Shown here one piece after another: positions 40,801 through 49,800 of a DNA stretch of 64,000 bases (position 1 is its first letter; every line of letters begins with the position of its first letter). The position numbers were made by a program, and so were the translations under genes. The stretch is from Beroe ovata. Taxonomy: Eukaryota > Ctenophora > Nuda > Beroida > Beroidae. The stretch covers positions 136,773-200,772 of the forward strand of contig CAMPET010000130.1 of the NCBI GenBank assembly GCA_946803715.1, read 5' to 3'. The notes below the pieces were generated by a model. That model had not been told where the DNA came from and did not search any database. It saw nothing but the letters and a program-made list of their open reading frames with translations.

Positions 40801-42201
40801 CTGATCCTGACCTCAGTCCAGCTTGTCGGATGTGTTGGAAGGACAGGTATACACGCGGATTCCAAGTCCCAATCTGCTGGAAAACCCGCTGTCAGCATGT
40901 CAGCCGGACTCCCACACTTTTCCCACGGGTTCATGAGGTGTTGGGGTCGTGACACTTTCATTGCCCTGCCTGGTCTCCTCATCTCAACGGGCAGACTGAG
41001 AGATGCACGGGATCTCATTGTCGGCTTTGCCAGAACGCTGAGATACGGTCTGATCCCGAATCTGCTGAGTGAGGGAGGTGAAAAGCCCCGGTACAACTGC
41101 AGAGATGCGGTTTGGTGGTGGTGCAGAGCTGTCCAGCTCCTGTATGATAAGTCCCCTGATATTATCAAGGAAAGTGTTGATAGACTCTACAATTTGGATG
41201 ATTCTAGGATGTATCGCAACATGTTTCGTTGTACAGTTCTGGATGTGGTCTATGAGGTACTCAACAGGCACGCTAGTGGGATTATTTTTGTTGAGGAGAA
41301 TGCTGGTCGGGAACTGGACGAGCATCTAAAATTTGAGGGTTTCACGGTCACTGCCGGTATTGATTTGAAGACTGGGTTCGTGTGGGGTGGGTCTAAGAGT
41401 AATTGTGGGACCTGGATGGACAAGGTGGGTAGCAGTGACCATGCTGGGAACAGAGGATTGCCAGCGACACCCAGAGACGGCAGCGCTATTGAACTTGTGG
41501 GACTGTCGTATCAAACACTGAGGTGGGTTCAGGGTCTGTTTGACTCTCGGGTCACCGACACTGAGCATGTTCTAGTAAAGAATAGTAGTGGGTACAAGAC
41601 GAAAATTCCCTTCAAGACACTGATCTCCTCCATTGAGGATAACTTCGAGAAGTACTTTTGGGACGGAGCGGGTAACTACTACCGAGATACTGTGCCAGTT
41701 GGCAAACTGCCAAAAGGAGATGTCTCAGAGCTCAGACCTAACCAGGCTGTCGCCATGGTGGTAGCACCGCAGCTACTTGACAAAACCCATCATTCTCTTG
41801 CGTTGACAAAGATGGGGCAGCTCTTGGCCGGTCCTCTTGGGATGAAGACTTTGTCTCCCGACGATTCAAATTACCGACCGTATTATGACACATCGAACAA
41901 CTCTGATGACCACCACACGGCCCACGGATTTAACTACCACCAGGGCCCAGAATGGGTGTGGTGCATGGGGTTCTATCTCAGAGCAAAACTGCACTTCGAG
42001 CTCGGTAATGGGGTCAGGGATGCTGTATTCTATGAGACCGTGCTGGCGCCCCATAGGGCAATGATAGCTGAGAGTTCCTACAGAGGGTTGACTGAACTGA
42101 CAAATAAAGATGGAGAATTCTGTGTTGGGAGTTGTCCAACCCAGGCGTGGTCATCTGGCACCATTCTCGAGTTACTACACGATTTTGAGAGCACTTCGTG
42201 A
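37837..42201 (+). CDS. AGL: Glycogen debranching enzyme (4-alpha-glucanotransferase / amylo-alpha-1,6-glucosidase), single exon
   Basis: Bifunctional cytosolic enzyme. It transfers maltotriosyl units from glycogen branches and then hydrolyses the remaining alpha-1,6 glucose. It has 1454 residues (human 1532) uninterrupted in one exon. The N-terminal GH13-like transferase half shows GYNMVHLTPIQELG, FRIDNCHNTPLHV with nucleophile D512, VVAELFTGSE with acid/base E541, and LDMTHDNP with D621. The C-terminal GH133 glucosidase half shows GLPHFSHGFMRCWGRDTFIA, YNCRDAVWWW with D1090, GTWMDKVG, PATPRDGS, and HQGPEWVW with E1372. These match the catalytic positions known from yeast and human enzymes, including the 29-residue spacing of nucleophile and acid/base, so both activities should be intact. 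The upstream ATG at 37830 is out of frame. The 3' end converges on the kinase gene. Confidence 0.97.
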   Translation: MSGYILQLTSSPVKQQDRVYRVRTGDTVYLSKSCEMGTSDLALSCTDPAGDTVSLRAEGNEVSDRVYEYDNGSFGELTSFSFVTTIAGPYTLSYKTPMGSDGEDTRVTVLADPVIASDGATDTRLNIDQIAVQTHLVKCCGPMTEWGEVFEVTKQSGYNMVHLTPIQELGVSGSSYSVHSHLKLSQSLGLGSGGYEQQLQEFGQRLRDLHSDTGLFFLTDLVWNHVSICNTDIDSHPHSYYNLHNTPNLIPAYLIDRNIAKFAARLSDVSEVRDMGSFEERLRNSLCEVVPSLESIYRVDYLTSREDGDFSDLESLEKPSDAIFKLWKVDYRSKQAYGGSIDMNVFREWLLRKGFASPDNLSEVVKSEIGFFNDVKIPHYVAQIIDNVVNAVIGTVKHRFVDHSGLNLEFGTVNLVDRYFYISNTTLLEEFELDLYLQSDAERIKTCNGWTCGESIKDMNSTMAYTRREVVIWGDSVKLRYGKSRDDNPWLWGYMERYTTDLAKIFHGFRIDNCHNTPLHVGVEMLKCARRTRPNLYVVAELFTGSEAEDCRIINAMGITSCVRELSQAHSPRHLGELIYHYGESTPCGTFDMTYQLASGSVATRLIPSRPHAMLLDMTHDNPCPFEQHPVVNVLALAGAKCSAKCSIGSTRGFDELVPHHIHVVEEQRKYLKHGHSSDPQLKGAKRALLELHQRLESFTETFVDQATEDVIIVTRHDPVSCEKVLVVIATKWSDSSHSSSSHNVSLPGDSTRVLLEIDINSHNSTFDKHEEFISGLEGVEVNVRKEPFKSRNVTINEVGNSQNITFHLTPGCVIAVEVSPPKPQWHAMVNFNKFLDIRHKLFNTFYESCSELSLHDLNHIMYRCQSEEQAAGCGGVYHIPEYGDLTYAGIVGFYHVLEEIEKSNDTGHPLCRNLCQGWWMMEYVCSRLENYQLGVRVRDVFNFVKDVPDYMRANVFEFIISALYSTCLRRISALIPDFSKKSWFHKQLILTSVQLVGCVGRTGIHADSKSQSAGKPAVSMSAGLPHFSHGFMRCWGRDTFIALPGLLISTGRLRDARDLIVGFARTLRYGLIPNLLSEGGEKPRYNCRDAVWWWCRAVQLLYDKSPDIIKESVDRLYNLDDSRMYRNMFRCTVLDVVYEVLNRHASGIIFVEENAGRELDEHLKFEGFTVTAGIDLKTGFVWGGSKSNCGTWMDKVGSSDHAGNRGLPATPRDGSAIELVGLSYQTLRWVQGLFDSRVTDTEHVLVKNSSGYKTKIPFKTLISSIEDNFEKYFWDGAGNYYRDTVPVGKLPKGDVSELRPNQAVAMVVAPQLLDKTHHSLALTKMGQLLAGPLGMKTLSPDDSNYRPYYDTSNNSDDHHTAHGFNYHQGPEWVWCMGFYLRAKLHFELGNGVRDAVFYETVLAPHRAMIAESSYRGLTELTNKDGEFCVGSCPTQAWSSGTILELLHDFESTS

Positions 42202-42568
42202 TGTGGGGACAGACTTCTGCTGTACTATAGAACTGTTTTTGAATGTTTTACTGTAGTTAGATTTTGTATGTATTTTGGGATTTGTATTTCGCATGTAGAC
42301 CATGTTTAGATTGTTTTATGTTTCTATAAAATTCGTATTTTGTGTTAAGAGGATTTCCATTCAAGCGATTTTTACCATACTAAATAATTTTCCTTTTACT
42401 GTTCTGAAAATGATTCAATTGACATTATATTATTGACATACTTTGTTTAATGTTTAATCTAGAAGAAACAGTGTTTGATTAATAATCGAATGATGAATAA
42501 TCACGAAATATAACAATCAGCATTATCAAATATCGTAGACTCTGGCAAAAGAGAGAATCTGAATCAAA

Positions 42569-43426
42569 TCACTTCAAATAAAAAGCAATGTTAGAAATCC
42601 ATGGGTGTTTGTTAAGTTGGTCCACAGTTGGTCGATTGGCAGGGTTTGGCTGTAGGGCAATGTTGAGAAAGTGTAGACACTGCGACGTCAGTGGACAGTT
42701 GGGAGGAACGGAGACGGGGGAGCTGATGATGGCGTCCTCGGTAGGGAAAGCGAGTCGGCAGAACAGAATGAAGTATAGGGCGGCACCCAGGGACCAGGCA
42801 GTGAGTGGTTCAGCCTGGTACTTCCCAGAGAAGAGCACCTCAGGCGGAGCGTAGAGACGGGTACCCGAGAAGTTGGTGTAGGTGGCGGGGTGGATCCAGG
42901 TGGCGGCACCAAAGTCGATCAGTTTGCAGGTCTTGGTCCGGACATCAACCAGCACGTTCTCCGGTTTGATGTCTCGGTGAACGATCCTGGCATCGTAGTG
43001 GAGATACCAGACTGCCTCCACGATCTGCTGCATGATTAGTCTCGAGTCTGCCTCGCAGAGACCACCCAGGTAAGCAGTGTAGTTGAACAGGTCGACCATG
43101 TCAGCAGGTTTCTCCATCAGGATGATAGAGTGTCTCTGGTATACGAAGTAGTCCGTGAGTTTGATGATGTTGGGATGGTCACAGGATGCCAGGGTCTTCA
43201 CCTCCATGGGCACTCGCTCCACATCACTCTTACTCCACTCCTCGACCTGGGAGTTCTCGACCAGTTTGGCAGCGAACTGGCTCCCACTCTTCTTCTCAAC
43301 ACAAGTGTAGACTGCTCCAAACCCGCCCTCTCCAATGTGGTCGATGAGGGTGTATCTGTCCTCGAATTGTTGAGGGTCGGATGAGGTGGTCTGTCTGGAT
43401 CTACTAGCTCTGCAAGCGTTTCCCAT
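42569..43426 (-). CDS. PIM-like serine/threonine kinase, single exon, probably lipid-anchored
   Basis: Protein kinase of 285 residues that is almost only the catalytic domain. Glycine loop GEGGFGAVY (32-40), ATP lysine K54 (FAAKL), HRD 150-152 (IVHRDIKPENVLVD), DFG 171-173 and a PPE motif (LYAPPEVL) are all present, so it should be active. The closest family by eye is PIM: LIDFGAA, the TNFSGTRLYAPPE stretch, and TAWSLGAALY, where the usual Asp before WSLG is missing as in PIM kinases. PIM enzymes are constitutively active without loop phosphorylation. The N-terminus MGNAC has Gly2 and Cys5, suggesting myristoylation plus palmitoylation, although residue 6 is Arg and not Ser/Thr. It is divergent from PDCD2L and convergent with the debranching enzyme gene. 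Unlike its neighbours, it has no acceptor-like sequence before the ATG. Confidence 0.9.
   Translation of the reverse strand: MGNACRASRSRQTTSSDPQQFEDRYTLIDHIGEGGFGAVYTCVEKKSGSQFAAKLVENSQVEEWSKSDVERVPMEVKTLASCDHPNIIKLTDYFVYQRHSIILMEKPADMVDLFNYTAYLGGLCEADSRLIMQQIVEAVWYLHYDARIVHRDIKPENVLVDVRTKTCKLIDFGAATWIHPATYTNFSGTRLYAPPEVLFSGKYQAEPLTAWSLGAALYFILFCRLAFPTEDAIISSPVSVPPNCPLTSQCLHFLNIALQPNPANRPTVDQLNKHPWISNIAFYLK
42577..42582 (+). terminator. Candidate poly(A) signal of AGL, overlapping the kinase 3' coding end
   Basis: AATAAA on the plus strand 375 bp after the AGL stop. It lies inside the last codons of the opposite-strand kinase (stop at 42571-42569). If it is used, the two mRNAs overlap tail to tail. 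No other plus-strand AATAAA is seen between 42202 and 42576. Confidence 0.45.
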
Positions 43427-43906
43427 GATAGTAGGTAGGTTGTAGGTTGACTGATTGAACTATAGTTGATTGAACGAAAGTTGATGCTTGGTCTTGGTGA
43501 GCATCATTCTTTATAGTATCTAAACTGAAAATCTTGTTTCAGCGTCACATCCGTACGTCACCTCAGCTGTGTAGAGTGTCCCTGCGCTTCGTCGTCTCAC
43601 GATCGTTAGTTCGACAGAGCTGCCCCTTAGTCCTTGACACCACTCTCATAGCGTTGCGTATCGTAACACCGTACACCGTACAACACCCATATGCGATGAA
43701 CCGCTTGACACCACTTGTAGCGGTAGAGCACTAGATATGCAGTGTGGGTGATGTGGCCCCGTGACACCTGTACCCATCACCCATGGGTTTTAATGACACT
43801 TCACTGAGATCGAAACATGTAAACATTGTAACTCGAGCTGACACAACTTTACACATCTTGACTCCATCTTCAATACAATAATACCTCACTTTCACTATTT
43901 GATAGG
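43427..43906. promoter_or_regulatory. Divergent intergenic region between the kinase and PDCD2L
   Basis: 480 bp between two start codons on opposite strands, so it must hold both promoters unless PDCD2L is processed from an upstream transcript. It contains two copies of TTGACACCACT (about 43637 and 43707) and ends in TTTCACTATTTGATAG directly before the PDCD2L ATG. I cannot identify a TATA box with confidence. Confidence 0.6.
43888..43906 (+). promoter_or_regulatory. 3' splice-acceptor-like sequence 1 nt before the PDCD2L ATG
   Basis: CACTTTCACTATTTGATAG ends at 43905 and a single G precedes the ATG at 43907. Confidence 0.5.
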
Positions 43907-44890
43907 ATGGTTCTACTTGGACTTTGCGATGACGTCATCAGCAACTCCACCACAGTTCCCTTCTTCACTGACAGCATGCTGGGAGGATCCCCTCACTGGC
44001 TCTCTGCCAACAAGGCGCCGAGCTGCAGACTCTGCGGCGCCATTCAGGCACTGATAACGCAGATATACGCCCCACTAATCAATTCACCACATCATCGTGT
44101 TTTGCACGTGTTCGCATGTGTTACCAAGTCATGCCAGAATAAATCAGAGAGCTGGTCAGTGATCCGTTGTTTGGCTGAATGCCAAGAAGAGAAGACTGTA
44201 GAGGTACAGTCAGATGAATGGGGAGTTGAGGACGATGATTGGGGTGTAGGGAGTGATGACTGGGGAGGAAATGATGGTGTGCTATCATCAGTTTGTGTTG
44301 GTGATTCTCAAGAAACTTCCGACATAACCTCGTCTCTCGGTAAAATGGAGTTGGATTCCCCGTCCTATACAGGGCATATCGACACGTCGTACAACCCAGT
44401 ATTTCGCGCGTATTATCTGTACGTTATCGAGGAACCTAATGAGACAATTCCAAAATGCGAGAAGTATGATGTTGAGGAAATGTCGGGCGAATCGTCAGCA
44501 GGAGGAGGGAAGGAATCTTACGAGAAATCGGACATCAAAGATCGCGAATTTCACAAATTCTACAAAACGATCAAAAAGTGTCCCGGGCAATGTTTACGAT
44601 ATGATATCGGCGGACGTGGGCTCTTGGAACCTGAAAATCTCACTGTTCCTGCTTGTGAGAATTGTGGTACGCCCCGACAGTTTGAGTGTCAGATAATGCC
44701 GGCAATCATATCTATCCTCCAGTCAAAATCTTCGACAAGTCAGTCGTTAGATTTCAGAACTGTGCTGTGTTATTCGTGTTCTGAAGACTGTTTCGTGACA
44801 ACTGCCGAGGAATTTGTTGTTTGTGTTCCCGAACCGGAGATAAATATTCCGAAACAGAATGAAGTCGATTGTATTCCAAGTGGTTCATAA
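43907..44890 (+). CDS. PDCD2L: PDCD2-like protein (Tsr4/PDCD2 family), single exon
   Basis: PDCD2-family proteins act as dedicated chaperones of ribosomal protein uS5 (RPS2) during 40S assembly; yeast Tsr4 is the example. The 327-residue protein opens with the family start LGLCDD and has an N-terminal zinc-type module (C40-x2-C43, then C71 and C76 in VFACVTKSC). An acidic linker follows with three repeats of the DEWGV / DDWGV / DDWGG type (103-120). The C-terminal PDCD2_C domain includes DREFHKFYKTIKKCPGQCLR, CENCGTPRQFECQIMP and a Cys pair. The linker repeats are similar to those in PDCD2L and distinguish it from PDCD2. It lies 227 bp upstream of NAF1, another RNP-assembly gene. Confidence 0.93.
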   Translation: MVLLGLCDDVISNSTTVPFFTDSMLGGSPHWLSANKAPSCRLCGAIQALITQIYAPLINSPHHRVLHVFACVTKSCQNKSESWSVIRCLAECQEEKTVEVQSDEWGVEDDDWGVGSDDWGGNDGVLSSVCVGDSQETSDITSSLGKMELDSPSYTGHIDTSYNPVFRAYYLYVIEEPNETIPKCEKYDVEEMSGESSAGGGKESYEKSDIKDREFHKFYKTIKKCPGQCLRYDIGGRGLLEPENLTVPACENCGTPRQFECQIMPAIISILQSKSSTSQSLDFRTVLCYSCSEDCFVTTAEEFVVCVPEPEINIPKQNEVDCIPSGS

Positions 44891-45094
44891 TCGGAGGCGG
44901 GAGGATTGCCGATTGTATCTGTACAGTTTGTTAATTGTTTTATAATGGGATCGATAAGAATTGTTTGATGTATTGAGTATTCATTAATGGAGCTTTTTGT
45001 TCCAAATTATCTTTATTTATGCTGTCTTAATCATCACTCATCTGGAAGTCCGACCTTCTGAACCTTGTTCAATGTTCATCATAGATTAAACCTA

Positions 45095-45117
45095 TCTCCT
45101 CCGTGTACCCAGGAATC
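45095..45117 (+). promoter_or_regulatory. 3' splice-acceptor-like sequence 5 nt before the NAF1 ATG
   Basis: CTATCTCCTCCGTGTACCCAG ends at 45112, followed by GAATC and the ATG at 45118. The reading frame is open upstream to a GTG at 45103, but that GTG lies inside the acceptor-like tract, so the ATG is the better start. Confidence 0.55.
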
Positions 45118-46638
45118 ATGTCGAGTGAGGATGAGGATATCGACGTTACCAACAGCGACGAAGACGATTTAGCGGACTTTATAAGTTCTCAACTGCGAGC
45201 AGCGCAGGCCTCCACTGGTCCATGTCAGAGTACTGTGTCTGCCCGGACTGATGGAATCCGGGGAAAGAGGTACAACGACTTTGAGGTGGTGACATCGGAG
45301 AAAGAGGATGCTGGAGAGGGGGAGGAGGGGGAAGAGATTGATATCATGGAGGAGGGGTTTGTTTTGGAAACGACAGAGCAGCAACTGTGTACTGTGATCA
45401 AGCCAGTTGAACCAGAGACGAAACTGTTGGAGAATGTTAACAGTCATCCAATAAACCTGACTCAGAGGTCTGATTTCCTTGTGAAACACGAGAAACAGAG
45501 CCCTCCTCCCGATTCGTATTTCAATCAATCGTACCAACTGAGACTATCGTATGGATCAGAAGTCGAAAATAGAAATGACATCAATGGAATCATTGGTCTT
45601 ATCGGATTACAACGTCAAGATGAGAAAGTCCACATTGACGGGGTGGGTCAACTGATGTCTAACCACCGAGTGAGTAACAAGATTGACATTGACAGTTCCG
45701 ATGAAGATGAAGACGTTGTGAAATCTGACGATGAGAGTAGTTCTGATGAGTCGATCCTCAACAACGGAGCTGTTTCCTTGACGAGCGACACTGCCAAAAT
45801 GTCACGACTCGATATTCGGGATCATCTGGAAAATCGTGAAATCTTCCCCGAAGTTGAGATTGTTGATCTCACCCTTACTGATAGCGAAGAGATCCTGTCT
45901 CTCGGACGAGTATACCAGATAGTTGACGATTTTGTGGTGGTAAAGTGTTCCGACACCAAGAAGATATTAGATCTGGACAGCATGATATTTGATGGGAGTA
46001 GGAAGTGTGTTGGATACATATTCGAGGTGCTGGGCCGAGTTTCAGAACCGTTCTACTCACTTCACTTCAATACAAACTCCGATATCCTCTCCCTCGGTTT
46101 TCACATGGGACAGGAACTCTTCTACTCTCCCAACGAGCGGTACTCAAGGTACGTCCTCATCGATATGCTGCGGGAGATGGAGCATCGGAAACGAGATGCG
46201 AGTGACGGAGAAAGTGACGAGGGAGGAGACGAGGCAGAAGAGTCCCAGCCACCACCGCCGCCGCCAGAAAAGGCGGCGTCACGGAAACGAAAATCACCCG
46301 AGGTGTTGCAGAGGACGACTGTTAATTACAGTTTGAAGTACCGGTCTATGCCGGCTAGACGGACACCTGCAGTGCCCTCGCCAGCTCGTAATTACCATCC
46401 CACTCCATCCAGTATGTATTGTAACCCTCCTCCCTTTGTCCCCCCTCCTCCCCCCTCAATTCGACAACAGTCTCCATTCAGTGTTCCCTCATCGTCATCA
46501 GCTACTTCTTCAACATTCCTCAGACCAAATAATCATAGATCATACCTCAATAGTTCTCCACAGGATAATTCGAAAAGTAGTTCGAACTCGTTTCAAAAGT
46601 CTGTCTTGGCTAGTTTTATGGACCCTCAGACAGACTGA
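45118..46638 (+). CDS. NAF1: H/ACA RNP assembly factor NAF1, single exon
   Basis: NAF1 binds dyskerin during assembly of H/ACA snoRNPs and telomerase RNP and is later replaced by GAR1. The 506-residue protein has an acidic N-terminus (SSEDEDIDV, DSSDEDEDVV). The Gar1/Naf1 beta-barrel domain spans about 228-365 and includes EEILSLGRVYQIVDDFVVVK, DLDSMIF, KCVGYIFEVLGRVSEPFYSL and GQELFYSP. A basic stretch (SRKRKSP) and a long Pro/Ser-rich tail follow. Domain order and acidic/proline flanks match NAF1 and not the shorter Gly/Arg-rich GAR1. A polyproline run encoded by CCACCGCCGCCGCC sits just after the domain. Confidence 0.93.
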   Translation: MSSEDEDIDVTNSDEDDLADFISSQLRAAQASTGPCQSTVSARTDGIRGKRYNDFEVVTSEKEDAGEGEEGEEIDIMEEGFVLETTEQQLCTVIKPVEPETKLLENVNSHPINLTQRSDFLVKHEKQSPPPDSYFNQSYQLRLSYGSEVENRNDINGIIGLIGLQRQDEKVHIDGVGQLMSNHRVSNKIDIDSSDEDEDVVKSDDESSSDESILNNGAVSLTSDTAKMSRLDIRDHLENREIFPEVEIVDLTLTDSEEILSLGRVYQIVDDFVVVKCSDTKKILDLDSMIFDGSRKCVGYIFEVLGRVSEPFYSLHFNTNSDILSLGFHMGQELFYSPNERYSRYVLIDMLREMEHRKRDASDGESDEGGDEAEESQPPPPPPEKAASRKRKSPEVLQRTTVNYSLKYRSMPARRTPAVPSPARNYHPTPSSMYCNPPPFVPPPPPSIRQQSPFSVPSSSSATSSTFLRPNNHRSYLNSSPQDNSKSSSNSFQKSVLASFMDPQTD

Positions 46639-46844
46639 TTATTCTTCCTTATTTCCTGCCGCGATGTTTCTGATGAAGACTGAAGTGTTTAAACATTTGA
46701 ATTTTATCGATTCTGTTTTATTTTTCAAGAGGTCAGCAGCGTCTTTCGAATATTTTGATCTCGTTGAGCATATGGAATTTCTATAAATGTTTCTGTTAAC
46801 TGACACTCACACCTACTGTTCAAAAGGATAGTATTAAGAAGATC

Positions 46845-49800
46845 ATGGCACCTAAAAGGAAACCACCAAACAAGCGAAGGAAAACTGACAGCAGTGAAGG
46901 AGTCAAGGACAGTAAGAATGCTGAGAGAAAAGGAAGGACTAAAGGAAGTAAGGAAGTCGTGGAAAAGGATGAAGATAGGGCACCAGATAGTAAAATGTTG
47001 ACCAAAATGAAGGGGATCTTAGATTCGGTTCAAAAAGGATACACGCATCAAGCTAAAAACATAGGTAGATTAATCCTAATGAATCATCAGATATGCATAT
47101 TCACTATTCAAGTGTATTCACTTGAGTTCGACTTGAAAATGGTCATATTTCTATATTTATACTTAAGTTTCTCCACAGAAAAGATGTGGGAGGTGAAGAA
47201 TACAAGTGAAGAGGGCGACGAGGATTTCTTTGACAATTTCTGGTATCTACTGCAACACGCTTGTCTGATAATTGCGAGGGAACCGCCCACAGAACGAATA
47301 ATCCAGGTATATAGTTGGGATCCATGTAACTAAGTTACAGTATAAATTGTTTTGCAGCCGATGTTTCGTCCCACTATTACGACTATACTCTTTGACAATC
47401 ATAACGAAACATATATCTTCCTCAGTTTTGTTGCAAGTTTGCTATCCGAGCTGACTTGACCCGTGAAGAGTTCAGTAATGACGAGGTCTCGCAAACCGGA
47501 CCATTTGCAATCAAACTGTTCCACACCGCTCTGAAGTACCATGAGGCTCATAACAAGGCTGTGCGGTTCAGGCTGTGTCAGATTGTGAACATCCTGCTGA
47601 CCTCGCTTGGGGGAGGTGGGGGAATTCATTGAATCTTGATTAAATTTGTATGATCAACAATTTACTGGAATTTCCTTTGTTATCATATCATTTTTTGCTT
47701 GAGGTATTGTTTGGGACGGTTCCGAACATTTCTTACCATGGTCTCATTGACGCATCCGTTACCCACAGATGCGGAGATAGACGAAGACCTGTACAACAAG
47801 ATATACAACTGTATGTTAGAGAGGATGAAAGACAAGGTACCGGCAGTTAGAGTTCAGGCAGTTAGCACACTTAACAGACTACAGGTCAGTGGATGAATGT
47901 GGCATAGGCGCAGGATCGCCATAATACACCATTAGTTGGTGCTGCAGTTCCCAATCCGAATCCGTTAAATGAGAATGGAGATTTTCCAATCTAGCATATG
48001 AGGGAGCCATGCTTTCGCCAAATATCATCCCATGAGCCATGACAACACGTTACTTTAGGACCCGACTGATCCTGAGTGTCCTGTGATGAAGGGATATCTG
48101 AACATAATGAAAACTGATGGTGTAGCAGAGGTCAGAAGAGCGGCTGTCAAGGTATGTGAAATCTCAACAGAGTCAACAGTAATGACATCCTAGCCTCAGG
48201 AATATCACTGATTACTCACAAATCACAGTGTCAGTGATTTCAGATTTGTATTGTTGATTTGAATTTAATCCAATTATGAAAACAATGTTCCTCCCCCCTG
48301 CTACAGGCGATTGCAGTGAGCACCAAATCCTTGATTCCCATCATTGAGCGAACACGTGATGCAAATCCCCAAGTGAGGAAGGCCGCGTTTGAAGTTCTGA
48401 TAGACAAGATTAGCATCAGGGCAATGAAGATTAGTTGCCGAATGAAGTTGCTCGACTCAGGACTACGTGAGTATTTATATCGGATTTCCGTGACTTTATA
48501 TTCACGATCGGTAGATTGCAAATATCCGATTTGAATACCTATAACTATAACTCGTGATGTTTTCGAAAGTGTGCCTGCAATTTTTGAGAATGAATAGTCG
48601 ATGATCATTGATCACTCCTCAGATGATCGCAACCCTGCGGTTAAAGCAGCGTGTGTAACTCTTATCAAGAAGTGGGTATCGTATTACGAGAACGATATTA
48701 TCAAGCTCCTGAAAGCGTTGGATGTGGAGGGTAAAGTGGACCTTTGCGGGGAAGTCATAGACGAGATACTCAAACATGTCCATATTGAGACAGCAATGGA
48801 GTGCCTTATGTCACGGATAGAGAATAAAGGTAAGTGGTACCCTATCTCCTTGTTGGATTTTCTCAGCTTGACCATCTGTTGAAAATGGGAATCAAGGAAT
48901 CCACTTTTTGAGAGGGCTGTGAATAATCCATGATTTTCTCACACACTCTCAGTGATACCGATAAGTGAGCTGACCTGTGAAAACGTGTTTTTCTGGCGCT
49001 GCATTGTGAATCACTGCTCAACTACGTTACCTCATATCTACGATACTATCATGCCGACTCTATCCGATTTCTCCAAATACCTAAAAGAGTGAGTGAATGT
49101 GAAATCATGGCCAAAAATTTCATAAATTCACATTTTGCGAACATCAAATCTCTAATACCCGTTTCACTCTTTCAGCTACGTCGTGCAAGCGAGTTCTATA
49201 TCGCCGGATGATTACGATACTCATTACCAAGCATCGTACATCATACAGGAGCTGATTAAGATGGCCCAATTAGCAGACATGTCCGATGAAGCTGGCCGTA
49301 AAAACCTGATTGATGTATCCAAGTTTATCATAACCGATGCTGAGATCACTGTGCAGGTGTGATACATGTGATTTTCAAATATTTGCAATAATTGAGCAGT
49401 ATACACGAAATGTACATGGAATGTACATAGGATGATAAAAATGCCGTGTACCGCGAAATCCAACTGACATTTTTATGATGATTAGCGCGCGCGATGCGCA
49501 AAAATTTGCGACGCGCGCAGCATTTCATGGCTTCAATGCCGCCAAAATAATCTCAAATATTCTGAACACCTTCCTCCGGTATTTTGAGGGTTCTAACCCA
49601 TTTCTATCTCAAAGCACTTGTCAACATCACTCAATTTTCAGTCTATTGAGCGACTGGTGGAACTATACTGCTTGGCGGAGGTCAATGAACAAACACGGAT
49701 CAAAACTGTGGCAGACATTATCAATGATGTTCGAAACCCTCTTGAAGGGGCCACGCAGTTTGACCTCCAATCTATTGAAGCATGTGAGAAGGTACTTTAG

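Noticed and set aside
45103-45117. GTG start giving a 5-residue longer NAF1
   Set aside because: The GTG lies within an acceptor-like tract, and nuclear animal genes rarely start at GTG. The ATG at 45118 is preferred.
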